Shown here: positions 10,093 to 19,495 of the stretch, piece by piece
Layout of the letters: each line of letters starts with the position of its first letter
Numbering within the stretch: position 1 is the first letter of the stretch
NCBI RefSeq assembly: GCF_000764325.1
Contig: NZ_JMCG01000002.1
Coordinates: 1-64,000, forward strand
Source of the DNA: Vibrio navarrensis
GTDB lineage: Bacteria; Pseudomonadota; Gammaproteobacteria; Enterobacterales; Vibrionaceae
DNA: 64,000 nt
Direction of reading: 5' to 3'
The notes under the pieces: generated by a model
The model's input: the letters and a program-made list of their open reading frames with translations, nothing else
Databases searched by the model: none
What the model was told of the DNA's origin: nothing
Made by a program: the position numbers and the translations under genes

Positions 10093-10440
10093 GCTTAAAT
10101 TTCAGCACCTTAGATTTACCAAGCCTGAGATTAACCTGATTTGGGTTCCTAACAAACAGCCAGAGTTTTAATACCCGAAATGACTCAAACTTTGTGGCAT
10201 TTCATGCGATTTAAAAACCCGAAAATTTTGATAAATCACTTTCGGGAAACTCAAAGCGAAAGCAAAACTTCCAAAGCGACTTTACGGCAAACCTACTGAC
10301 CTCGCGCAATCCCAAAATTCAATTGAGGCAACTGCTCAAAACTCGCGTTGGCAAACAATGCTGATTTGCCGAGAAACCGGAACGAGCTGCCAAGGGAAGA
10401 AAAAACAGGCTGTAATCAATTGATTTTCATTGTTTTAAGC

Positions 10441-10560
10441 TAACGCCCTGCTAAGGGGTGAGCAATGCACTGCAAAAGCGACCGCACACCAACTTAATCA
10501 CAAAACTCATCGCATGCTGAAAATGCCACGCATTGCGAATCCCTCTTAAGCAGTTTGTTA
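10441..10560 (-). repeat. attC 22 (type A)
   Basis: Type A palindromic site closing ORF-poor body 10561-10907. Confidence 0.9.
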
Positions 10561-10907
10561 GCTTAAATTTCAGCACGTTAGATTGACCAAACCTGAGATT
10601 AACTCGATTTGGAAAACTAGCAAACCGCCTAAACTTTGAAACCCGAAACAACTCAAACTTTGTGACCGTTCATTTGCTTGGAAACCAGTAAATTTTGATA
10701 AATCACTTTCGGAAAACTCAAAGCGAAAGCAAAACTTCCAAAGCGACTTTGCGGCAAACTTGCTAACCTCGTGCAGTCCCAAAACTCAATTGAGGCAACT
10801 ACTCAAAACTCGCATTGATAAACAATGCTGATTTACCGAAAAACCTGAACGAATGGCCAAGGGAAGAAAGAAAAAACCACAACCATTTGATTTTACGTGT
10901 TTTAAGC

Positions 10908-11027
10908 TAACGCCCTGCTAAGGGGTGAGCAATGCACTGCCAAAGCTACCGCACACCGCCTCAATCACGAAACTCACCGCATGCTAAAAATGCCACGCAT
11001 TGCGAATCCCTCTTAAGCAGTTTGTTA
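10908..11027 (-). repeat. attC 23 (type A)
   Basis: Type A site closing body 11028-11375, the cassette whose body is duplicated at the attI end of the array. Confidence 0.9.
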
Positions 11028-11375
11028 GCTTAAATTTCAGCACCTTAGATTTACCAAGCCTGAGATTTACTCGATTTAGGAAACCGGCAAACCACTTAGG
11101 TTTTAAAACCCAAATTGGCTCAAACTATGTGGAATTTCATGCAATTTGAAAACCCGAAAATTTTAATAAATCATTTTCGGAAAACTCAGTGCGAACACAA
11201 AACTTCCAAAGCGACTTTGCGCCAAACTGGCTAACCTCGCGCAACCCCAAAACTCAATTGAGGCAAGCGCTCAAAACTCGCATTGGCAAACAATGCTGAT
11301 TTGCCGAAAAACCTGAACGAATGGTCAAGGGCAGAAAGAAAAGACCACAACCAGTTGATTTTATTTGTTTTAAGC

Positions 11376-11495
11376 TAACGCCCACTTAAGGGGCTGACAA
11401 CGCGACTACCAAGTTTCTGCACAACACTGAAACCACCAAAATCAACGCATAATGAAAATGCTGCGCGTTGGAAGTCCCTCTTGAAGTGTTTGTTA
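11376..11495 (-). repeat. attC 24 (variant)
   Basis: Divergent site: cccacttaaggggctgac with arms caacgcg / cgcgttggaagtccc, ending GTGTTTGTTA. It closes the unique body 11496-11878. Confidence 0.88.
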
Positions 11496-11878
11496 TGCTT
11501 TATTACTCATTGATTACATTGAATTTTTACAATGACTATCGCTTGCAGCCACTTTAACTCAAAATGATAAACTTGCCTACTTTCAGCAATCATTGGTGCA
11601 AATAAGATCCCAAATAAATTGAAGCGAATTAGCCTGCGGAATCAATGGGTCAACAACACCAAAGGAAGAGACCTTTCAGCGATAATTGAACCTTTTACGA
11701 ACACAATCTATCAGAGCTGAGCCGGACAAAAACGCATAAGCATCGTTCAACTTTCAATCGCCACAAAAAAGAACAATAAACTCATAATATCAATAAATTA
11801 GAATAGGAAAACTTCTAAATCAGACTAAGTTTTCCCATTAAAATTTATATATTGATTTTGCTGAGGCTCAATAAAGCA
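11496..11878 (-). other. Unique gene-less cassette body
   Basis: About 383 bp of AT-rich sequence unlike families A and B. I find no ORF with a start, ribosome site and reasonable length on either strand. It lies directly downstream, in cassette sense, of the CRISPR cassette. Confidence 0.6.
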
Positions 11879-11999
11879 TAACGCCGCGTTAAGGGGTGAG
11901 CAACGCAACGACTAACTTACCGCATTGCACTAAAAACTAATAAAATCAATGCATAACGAAAATGCCGCGCGTTGCGAATCCCTCTTAAACGCTTTGTTA
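11879..11999 (-). repeat. attC 25, attC of the CRISPR cassette
   Basis: Complete palindromic site: gccgcgttaaggggtgagc with arms gcaacgc / gcgcgttgcgaatccc, ending GCTTTGTTA. It starts the plus-strand boundary of the CRISPR-bearing cassette and has the same layout as its neighbours. Confidence 0.92.
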
Positions 12000-12032
12000 A
12001 CTGGCCGATCCCAAATGCCAAAAGTACCAATA
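12000..12032 (-). other. CRISPR trailer between last repeat and attC
   Basis: Only 33 nt separate the degenerate terminal repeat from attC 25. The array therefore fills the cassette to its 3' end, in the way a cassette gene runs up to its attC. Confidence 0.7.
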
Positions 12033-13860
12033 TTTTTAAGCTGCCTGTGCGGCAGTGAACCATTCATGACAAAGTTTAGAGCTGGAAGTATTTTTCTAAG
12101 CTGCCTGTGCGGCAGTGAACGAGCTTATACCGCTGGTGTCAAAATGGGACTTTTTCTAAGCTGCCTGTGCGGCAGTGAACAGACAAGCGGTAAATGAGCC
12201 GCTGCGGGTTAATTTCTAAGCTGCCTGTGCGGCAGTGAACATAGCGCCAGCTAAAGCGCCGCGACCACCTTTTTTCTAAGCTGCCTGTGCGGCAGTGAAC
12301 GGCAGACACTCCCGAAGCGCCTGATAAAGAGTTTTCTAAGCTGCCTGTGCGGCAGTGAACAGTACATTTCATGCTTAGTCTTGAAATATTCATTTCTAAG
12401 CTGCCTGTGCGGCAGTGAACAACTGGACCTACATCAAACACACGCTTAAATCTTTCTAAGCTGCCTGTGCGGCAGTGAACTGGCGTGTGCTATGTCCTTT
12501 CACACACCCCCATTTCTAAGCTGCCTGTGCGGCAGTGAACTACAACTTGGCGGCTTCAATAGCACGGGTTAGTTTCTAAGCTGCCTGTGCGGCAGTGAAC
12601 GGCGGTAAAAAAGCTCGTGCGATTGCTGATGATTTCTAAGCTGCCTGTGCGGCAGTGAACTTTTGCATCCATGCCAAGGCGCATGGCTGATATTTCTAAG
12701 CTGCCTGTGCGGCAGTGAACATGTGCGACACTGACGAAAAGATGCGCGAAGTTTTCTAAGCTGCCTGTGCGGCAGTGAACGTTAAAAATAAAAATCACGA
12801 ATAGCGGCAAGATTTCTAAGCTGCCTGTGCGGCAGTGAACAATGCAAGCGTTCATTGGCACAAGGCTTTTCATTTCTAAGCTGCCTGTGCGGCAGTGAAC
12901 CCAAAAAACCTTAGCGTTTTTATTTCTTATTATTTCTAAGCTGCCTGTGCGGCAGTGAACAAGTTAGGCAGGATGAGGCGGGTAGGCTTGATTTTCTAAG
13001 CTGCCTGTGCGGCAGTGAACATTTGATTGGTCGCAGCGCGAAACGCTGTAACTTTCTAAGCTGCCTGTGCGGCAGTGAACATCAAGGTTTCCGCTGAGAG
13101 ATTGGCAGAAAAATTTCTAAGCTGCCTGTGCGGCAGTGAACGAACCGATGGCCGCGTGCCGGATGACAGAAACTTTCTAAGCTGCCTGTGCGGCAGTGAA
13201 CTAATGCTTTGCAGTGGGGCTCTCGTTGTGGTTTTTCTAAGCTGCCTGTGCGGCAGTGAACGAGCTTAATGCAAACTCGCTGATGATAAGTCATTTCTAA
13301 GCTGCCTGTGCGGCAGTGAACGTTCGCACATTCCCGCTACGTTTCCGTAGCATTTCTAAGCTGCCTGTGCGGCAGTGAACTATACGCTTGCGCGCCAGCT
13401 AACGGTTATTCATTTCTAAGCTGCCTGTGCGGCAGTGAACTATACGCTTGCGCGCCAGCTAACGGTTATTCATTTCTAAGCTGCCTGTGCGGCAGTGAAC
13501 TTTCACGTAACGTTCAGCGGTGCCGTCATACTTTTCTAAGCTGCCTGTGCGGCAGTGAACACAACGCGCCCATGATTTCTTGCATTCCTGATTTTCTAAG
13601 CTGCCTGTGCGGCAGTGAACAGAGAAATCATCTTGTACGGGTCGCCATCGATTTTCTAAGCTGCCTGTGCGGCAGTGAACTAAGCGGACGGCTTGTATCG
13701 AGCAAGAACCAATTTCTAAGCTGCCTGTGCGGCAGTGAACGGCATGATGATCATTCAGTGCTGATCACCCAATTTCTAAGCTGCCTGTGCGGCAGTGAAC
13801 CAGTTGTCCGGTCTGGACCGTTTTAACTTCTTTTTCTAAGCTGCCTGTGCGGCAGTGAAC
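12033..13860 (-). CRISPR. Type I-F-like CRISPR array, 31 repeats and 30 spacers, inside an integron cassette
   Basis: Thirty-one 28-bp repeats occur with a 60-bp period. On the minus strand each starts GTTCACTGCCGC and ends GCAGCTTAGAAA, with the internal palindrome CTGCCGCACAGGCAG, which is the classic type I-F repeat. Spacers are 32 nt, except one of 33 nt (13081-13113) and one of 31 nt (13322-13352). The repeat at 12033-12060 is the only degenerate copy I noticed (a C to T change), which marks it as the leader-distal end. The spacers at 13381-13412 and 13441-13472 are identical, so one unit has been duplicated. Transcription should run on the minus strand, like cassette genes. There are no cas genes in the window. 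Short ORFs reading CGSE or CRTGSLE repeats are artefacts of the repeat. Confidence 0.98.
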
Positions 13861-14007
13861 TATGAAACTTTATCAGTAACCTATTGTTAATAAAAGTAAT
13901 TACATCAAATTTCTCAAAATAACCTTTTATTTTTCACTCGATTTATTATTAATATAAATCAATAACTTAAAATCCAACGAAAAAAGATGGGTAATTTTAT
14001 TGCCAGT
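13861..14007 (-). promoter_or_regulatory. Probable AT-rich CRISPR leader
   Basis: These 147 bp lie between the first perfect repeat and the next attC. They are very AT-rich on the minus strand, with runs such as TTATTGATTTATATTAAT, and hold no ORF. The position next to the non-degenerate end and the composition fit a leader with promoter and adaptation signals. No motif was verified. Confidence 0.75.
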
Positions 14008-14128
14008 TAACGCCGCGTTAAGGGGCGCAGGCACGCAATACAAAAGTAACCGCATGACAACTTAACCACTAAAACCAACGCAAACCAAAAATGCCACGCG
14101 TGCCAAGTCCCTCTTGAACGCCTTGTTA
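14008..14128 (-). repeat. attC 26 (type D)
   Basis: Type D site (gcgcaggcacgc / gcgtgccaagtccc). It closes the VF530 cassette and forms the upstream border of the CRISPR cassette. Confidence 0.9.
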
Positions 14129-14139
14129 TGCAAATGTTC

Positions 14140-14361
14140 TTAACGGCAAAATGTATCTATATACAAAGCCTCAACCTTGTCTCTCGCCCACTGCGTACGA
14201 CGCAAAAACTTAAGAGAAGATTTGATTGATGGATTGCTGTAAAAACAGTTAATTTTAATTTCTCTGTCTAACCCTTCCCAACCGTAGTGCTCTTGTAAAC
14301 GAACGAGAATTTTCTCTAAGGTTAAACCATGTAAAGGATTATTTTGCTGCTCTTGGCTCAT
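14140..14361 (-). CDS. VF530/DUF2132 family DNA-binding-like protein, cassette gene
   Basis: This 73-residue basic protein is a full-length match in my memory to the VF530 (DUF2132) family: N-terminal [25 protein letters not shown], then [20 protein letters not shown] and KVEALY. Family members are small helical proteins that have been linked to DNA binding. It ends 12 nt before attC 26. In cassette order it lies immediately upstream of the CRISPR cassette, so both could share read-through transcription. I see no evidence that it works with CRISPR. Confidence 0.88.
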   Translation of the reverse strand: MSQEQQNNPLHGLTLEKILVRLQEHYGWEGLDREIKINCFYSNPSIKSSLKFLRRTQWARDKVEALYIDTFCR

Positions 14362-14491
14362 TATTTTGGTCCTAATAATACCGCTTAGTTTGGACGCAGT
14401 TTACCAGAATTCTGAAACCAGTTAGCCAATTTATTTACATCCACAGCCTAAGACATAAGCACTGAGAAATGGGCAGATTTGAATATTTGCA

Positions 14492-14612
14492 TAACGCCGC
14501 GTTAAGGGGTGAATGCCGCATAAACCAACTTTCCGCAGACCACTTTCACCACCAAAACTCACTGCAAACCGAAAATGCCACGCGGCATGAATCCCTCTTG
14601 AACGCTTTGTTA
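14492..14612 (-). repeat. attC 27 (type C)
   Basis: Type C site closing the family-B body 14613-14957. Confidence 0.9.
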
Positions 14613-14957
14613 TGTTTAAGGTTCAAGGGCTTACGTTTTACCAAAACCAAGATTAACTCGGCTCTGACTCACAAACAAAAGCCAAAACCTAAAAAACCGG
14701 AACGACTCATAATTTTGAAAATCAGACTTTGAACTTAGCAGTCAAACTCAAAAGCCTAAGACCAAATTTCCGATTGAGCCAGCCGCCCTAACCTCGTGCT
14801 TACCCGAAATTTGATTGAGGCAACTCTCAGAATTTTTAGCGCCCAAGAATGGATGTCCAGAAAACAGCGCCCAGTGGAGCTAACTTGCCGACAAACTCGA
14901 AACTAACAAACCGAGGGAGCAAAAAAACATAAACCACTGACTTTAAATAATTAAACA

Positions 14958-15077
14958 TAACGCCCTGCTAAGGGGTGAGCAATGCACTGCAAAAGCTACC
15001 GCAAACCGACTTAATCACGAAACTCACCGCATGCTGAAAATGCCACGCATTGCGAATCCCACTTAAGCAGTTTGTTA
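14958..15077 (-). repeat. attC 28 (type A)
   Basis: Type A palindromic site closing ORF-poor body 15078-15425. Confidence 0.9.
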
Positions 15078-15425
15078 GCTTAAATTTCAACACCTTAGAT
15101 TTACCAAACCTAAGATTAACCTGATTTGAAAAGCCGGAAAACCACTTGAGTTTTGAAACCCGCATTGACTCAAACTTTGTGGCCATTCGTTTACTTTGAA
15201 ACCTGTAAATTTTGATAAATCACTTTCGGAAAACTCAAAGCGAAAGCAAAATTGCCAAAGCAACTTTGCAGCAAACCGGCTAACCTCGCGCAACATCAAA
15301 GCTCAATTGAGGCAACTGCTTAAAACTCGAATTGGGCAAACAATACTGATTTGCCGAAAAACCTGAACGAATGGCCAAAGGAAGAAATGCAAAACCACAA
15401 CCAATTGATTTTATTTGTTTTAAGC

Positions 15426-15545
15426 TAACGCCCTGCTAAGGGGTGAGCAATGCGCTACGAATGCTACCGCACACCGCCTTAATCACAAAACCCACCGCAT
15501 ACTGAAAATGCCACGCATTGCGAATCCCTCTTAAGCAGTTTGTTA
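15426..15545 (-). repeat. attC 29 (type A)
   Basis: Type A palindromic site closing the short family-A body 15546-15849. Confidence 0.9.
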
Positions 15546-15849
15546 GCTTAAATTTCAACGTCTTAGATTTACCAAACCTGAGATTAACCTGATTTAGGAA
15601 ACTGGCAAACCACTTAAGTTTGAAAACCCGAAATTTTTGATAAATCATTTTCGGAAAACTCAGAGCGAACGCAAAACTTCCAAAGCGACTTTGCGCCAAA
15701 CTGGCTAACCTCGTGTAGCCCCAAAACCCAATTGAGACAACAACTCAAAATTCACGTTGGCAAACAATGCTGATTTGCCGAAATAACCTGAACGAACTGC
15801 CAAGGGAAGAAAAACAGGCTGCAAACAATTGATTTTCATTATTTTAAGC

Positions 15850-15969
15850 TAACGCCCGGTTAAGGGGCAGCCAACGCCATTCCCAAGCTTCCGCATAACA
15901 CCGTAACCACAAAAACCAACGCACAGTAAAAATGCCACGCGTTGGCTGTCCCTCTTGAACCGTTTGTTA
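15850..15969 (-). repeat. attC 30 (type B)
   Basis: Type B site closing family-B body 15970-16319. Confidence 0.9.
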
Positions 15970-16319
15970 TGTTTAAGCTTCAATGACTTACGTTTAACCC
16001 AAACCAAGATTAACTCAGCTTTGATTCACAAACAAAAGCCAAGACCTGAAAAACTGAAACGACTCATATATTTGAAAAACAGACTTCGAATTTTGGCAAT
16101 TCAAGCACAAAAACCTGTGATCAAAATACTGATTGAGCCAGCAGCACTAACCTCGCGCTTGGCAAAAAATTGATTGAGGCAATTCACTGAATTTCCAGCA
16201 CCAAAGAACAAGTGTCCGGAAAACAGCGCCCGCTGAAGCCAACTTGCCGACAAATACAAAACCAATCAGCCGAGGGAACAAAGAAAAACCATAACCCACT
16301 GATTTTTGGTGATTAAACA

Positions 16320-16440
16320 TAACGCCCTGCTAAGGGGTGAGCAATGCACTACGAAAGCTACCGCACACCGCCTTAATCACGAAAACCCAATGCATGCTGA
16401 AAATGCCACGCATTGCGAATCCCTCTTAAGCAGTTTGTTA
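16320..16440 (-). repeat. attC 31 (type A)
   Basis: Type A palindromic site closing ORF-poor body 16441-16788. Confidence 0.9.
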
Positions 16441-16788
16441 GCTTAAATTTCAGCACCTTAGATTAACCAAACCTGAGATTAAACCGATTTGGAAAACTGG
16501 CAAACTAACTGAGTTTTAAAACCCGAATTAATTCAAACTTTGTGACTGTTCATTTGCTTTGAAAACCAATCAATTTTGATAACACATGTTTGCAAAACTC
16601 AAAGCGAAAGCAAAACTTCCAAAGCGACTTTGCGCCAAACTGACTGACCTCGTGCAACCTAAAAACTCAATTGAGGCAACAGCTCAAAACTCACGTTCAT
16701 ATACAATGCTGATTTGCCGAAAAACCTGAACGAATAGCTAAAGGAAGAAAGAAAAAGCCACAACCAATTGATTTTTATTGCTTTAAGC

Positions 16789-16908
16789 TAACGCCCTGCT
16801 AAGGGGTGAGCAATGCACTACAAAAGTTACAGCACACCAACCTAATCACAAAACCCACCGCATGCTAAAAATGCCACGCATTGCGAATCCCGCTTAAGCA
16901 GTTTGTTA
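16789..16908 (-). repeat. attC 32 (type A)
   Basis: Type A palindromic site closing ORF-poor body 16909-17257. Confidence 0.9.
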
Positions 16909-17257
16909 GCTTAAATTTCAGCACCTTAGATTGACCAAACCCGGGACTAACCCAATTTGGAAAAGCAACAAACCACCTGAGTTTTAAAACCCGAAATGGC
17001 TCAAACTTTGTGGCCGTTCATTTGCTTTAAAAACCAGTAAGTTTTGAAAACACGTTTTCGCAAAACTCAAAGCGAAAGCTAAACCTGCCAAAGCAACTTT
17101 GCATCAAATTGGCTAACCTCGTGCAATCCCAAAATTCAATTGAGGCAACAACCCAAAACTCGCTTTGACAACCAATGCTGATTTGCCGAGAAACCTGAAC
17201 GAATGGCCAAAGGAAGAAAGAAAAGACCACAACCAATTGATTTTAATTGTTTTAAGC

Positions 17258-17377
17258 TAACGCCCTGCTAAGGGGTGAGCAATGCACTGCAAAAGCTACC
17301 GCACACCGCCTTAATCACAAAACTCACCGCATGCCAAAAATGCCACGCATTGCGAATCCCGCTTAAGCAGTTTGTTA
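17258..17377 (-). repeat. attC 33 (type A)
   Basis: Type A palindromic site closing ORF-poor body 17378-17724. Confidence 0.9.
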
Positions 17378-17724
17378 GCTTAAATTTCAACGCCTTAGAT
17401 TTACCAAACCTGAGATTAACTCGATTTAGGAAACCGGCAAACCACTTGAGTTTTAAAACCCGAATCGATTCGAACTTTGTGGCCGTTCGTTCGCTTTGAA
17501 ACCTGTAAATTTTGAGCACACACTTTCAGAAAACTCAAAGCGAAAGCAAAACTTCCAAAGCGACTTTGCGACAATCTGGCTAACCTCGAGCAATCCCAAA
17601 ACTCAATTGAGGCAACTGCTCAAAACTCGCGTTGGAAAACAATGCCGATTTGCCGAGAAAACTGAACGAATGACCAAAGGAAAAAAGAATAGACCACAAC
17701 CAGTTGATTTTATTTGTTTTAAGC

Positions 17725-17844
17725 TAACGCCCTGCTAAGGGGTGAGCAATGCACTGCTAAAGCTACCGCACACCGACTTAATCACGAAACCCACCGCATG
17801 CTGAAAATGCCACGCATTGCGAATCCCTCTTAAGCAGTTTGTTA
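17725..17844 (-). repeat. attC 34 (type A)
   Basis: Type A palindromic site closing ORF-poor body 17845-18191. Confidence 0.9.
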
Positions 17845-18191
17845 GCTTAAATTTCAGCATCTTAGATTGATCAAACCTGAGATTAACTTGATTTAGAAAA
17901 CTGGCAAACCACTTGAGCTTTAAAACCCGGAATGACTCAAACTTTGTAACCGTTCATTTGCTTTGAAACCAGCAAATTTTGAAAATTCATCTTCGGAGAA
18001 CTCAAAGCGAAAGCAAAATTGCCAAAGCGACTTTGAGCCAAATTTGCTAACCTCGCGCAATCCCAAAACTCAACTGAGGCAACTGCTCGAAACTCACGTT
18101 GACAAACAATGTTGATTTGCCGAAAAATCTGAACGAATGGCCAAGGGAAGAAAGAAAAGACCACAACCAATTGATTTTCAATGTTTTAAGC

Positions 18192-18312
18192 TAACGCCCT
18201 GCTAAGGGGTGAGCAATGCACTGCAAAAGCTACCGCACACCACCTTAATCACGAAAACCCAACGCATGCCAAAAATGCCACGCATTGCGAATCCCGCTTA
18301 AGCAGTTTGTTA
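18192..18312 (-). repeat. attC 35 (type A)
   Basis: Type A palindromic site closing ORF-poor body 18313-18660. Confidence 0.9.
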
Positions 18313-18660
18313 GCTTAAATTTCAGCACCTCAGATTTACCAAGCCTGAGGCTAACCCGATTTAAGAAACCGACAAACCACCTGGGCTTTAAAACCCGAAA
18401 TGACTCAAACTTTGTGGTCGCTCATGTGCTTTGAAAATCAGTAAATTTTGAGAACTCATTTTCGGAATACTCAAAGCGAAAGCAAAACTGCCAAAGCGAC
18501 TTTGCGCCAAACTGACTAACCTCGCGCAATCCTAAAACTCCATTGAGGCAATAGCTCAAAACTCACATTGATAAACAATGCTGATTTGCCGAAAAACCTG
18601 AGCGAGTTGCCGATGGAAAAAAGAAGAAGCAGCAAACAATTGATTTTATGTGTTTTAAGC

Positions 18661-18780
18661 TAACGCCGCGTTAAGGGGTGAGTGCCGCCTAAACCAACGT
18701 TCCGCAGACCACTTTCACCACAAAACTCACCGCATACCAAAAATGCCACGCGGCATGAATCCCTCTTAAACGCCTTGTTA
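18661..18780 (-). repeat. attC 36 (type C)
   Basis: Type C site of toxin-antitoxin cassette 1. Confidence 0.9.
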
Positions 18781-18837
18781 TACCGCTTGGTTGAAGTTAA
18801 AATAACCAACATAAAGACCACTTAAGAGACCGATTAT

Positions 18838-19086
18838 ATGACCACTAGAATTTTAGCTGATGTTGCTGCAAGCATTACTGAGTTGAAAGCTAATCCTATG
18901 AAAGTTGCAACTAGTGCTTACGGTGAACCTGTTGCTGTATTGAACCGAAATGAGCCAGCATTTTATTGCGTACCTGCCGAAGCGTACGAAATGATGATGG
19001 ACAGACTCGAAGATCTTGAACTACTAGCTATTGCAAAAGAGCGTGAATTTGAAGAGAGCATTTCGGTAAACATTGATGACCTATAA
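18838..19086 (+). CDS. Phd/YefM-type antitoxin of TA pair 1
   Basis: This 82-residue antitoxin (TRILADVAASITELKANPMK...) has the Phd/YefM N-terminal DNA-binding fold (V-S-x-x-E-x-R-x-x-L-like region, then PVAVLNRNEPAFYCVPAEAYE) and an acidic C-terminal tail (EFEESISVNIDDL) that should cover the toxin. It is transcribed against the cassette direction and so must have its own promoter, probably in 18781-18837, which would be autorepressed by the antitoxin or the complex. The stop overlaps the toxin start by 11 nt, showing translational coupling. It is nearly identical to the copy at 21656. Confidence 0.93.
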   Translation: MTTRILADVAASITELKANPMKVATSAYGEPVAVLNRNEPAFYCVPAEAYEMMMDRLEDLELLAIAKEREFEESISVNIDDL

Positions 19087-19366
19087 ACTCGACTTTAAAA
19101 AGAGCGCACTCAAAGAGTGGAAAAAGCTTGGCTCAACGCTGCAACAACAATTTAAGAAAAAGTTAATCGAGCGCTTAGATAACCCGCATGTTCCGGCTTC
19201 AAAGCTCTCTGGAGCTGACAATATGTATAAAATTAAGCTGCGTCAATCGGGCTACCGTCTTGTCTACAAAGTTGAAGACGATGTCATCATTGTAACCGTC
19301 TTAGCAGTCGGAAAACGCGAACGTAGCGACGTTTACCGTAAAGCTATGAAAAGGTTAGATGATTGA
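19076..19366 (+). CDS. RelE/ParE-superfamily toxin of TA pair 1
   Basis: This 96-residue basic toxin (MTYKLDFKKSALKEWKKL...) has the RelE layout: an N-terminal beta strand, the helical pair with QQQFKKKLIERL, then NMYKIKLRQSGYRLVYKVEDD and VLAVGKRERSDVY. It has the K/R-rich surface and the C-terminal Arg and Tyr expected of a ribosome-dependent mRNase. I use the ATG at 19076 inside the antitoxin gene; a TTG one codon earlier is also in frame. The pair fills the cassette, ending 9 nt before attC 37. TA cassettes are thought to stabilise large cassette arrays. Confidence 0.93.
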   Translation: MTYKLDFKKSALKEWKKLGSTLQQQFKKKLIERLDNPHVPASKLSGADNMYKIKLRQSGYRLVYKVEDDVIIVTVLAVGKRERSDVYRKAMKRLDD

Positions 19367-19374
19367 TTGCGGTA

Positions 19375-19495
19375 TAACGCCGCGTTAAGGGGTGAGTGCC
19401 GCATAAACCAACTTACCGCAAACCACTTTCACTACCAAAAACCACCGCATACCAAAAATGCCACGCGGCACGAATCCCTCTTAAACGCTTTGTTA
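19375..19495 (-). repeat. attC 37 (type C)
   Basis: Type C variant (gcggcacgaatccc). Its TTA is the stop of the DJ-1/PfpI-like gene. Confidence 0.9.

Larger units (their letters stand above)
9158..11375 (-). other. Five consecutive family-A ORF-poor cassettes with attC 20-23
   Basis: Bodies 9158-9504, 9625-9972, 10093-10440, 10561-10907 and 11028-11375 are all family A with no supported gene. The body at 10093 is near-identical to 23735-24081, and 11041-11381 is repeated exactly at 26512-26852. Confidence 0.7.
14613..18660 (-). other. Nine ORF-poor cassette bodies (2 family B, 7 family A) with attC 28-35
   Basis: Family B: 14613-14957 and 15970-16319. Family A: 15078-15425, 15546-15849 (a shorter copy with an internal deletion), 16441-16788, 16909-17257, 17378-17724, 17845-18191 and 18313-18660. 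No gene is supported on either strand. The copies share blocks in different combinations, for example 9640-9730 with 17860-17945 and 20690-20770. Confidence 0.7.

Noticed and set aside
11949..13826. ORFs encoding repeated SCLCGSE or VHCRTGSLE peptides
   Set aside because: They are readings of the CRISPR repeat and spacers. The 60-bp period is a multiple of three, which keeps frames open.
12000..14007. Mini cas operon in the CRISPR cassette
   Set aside because: Only 33 nt and 147 nt flank the array inside the cassette, too short for any cas gene, and no cas-like ORF is present in neighbouring cassettes.
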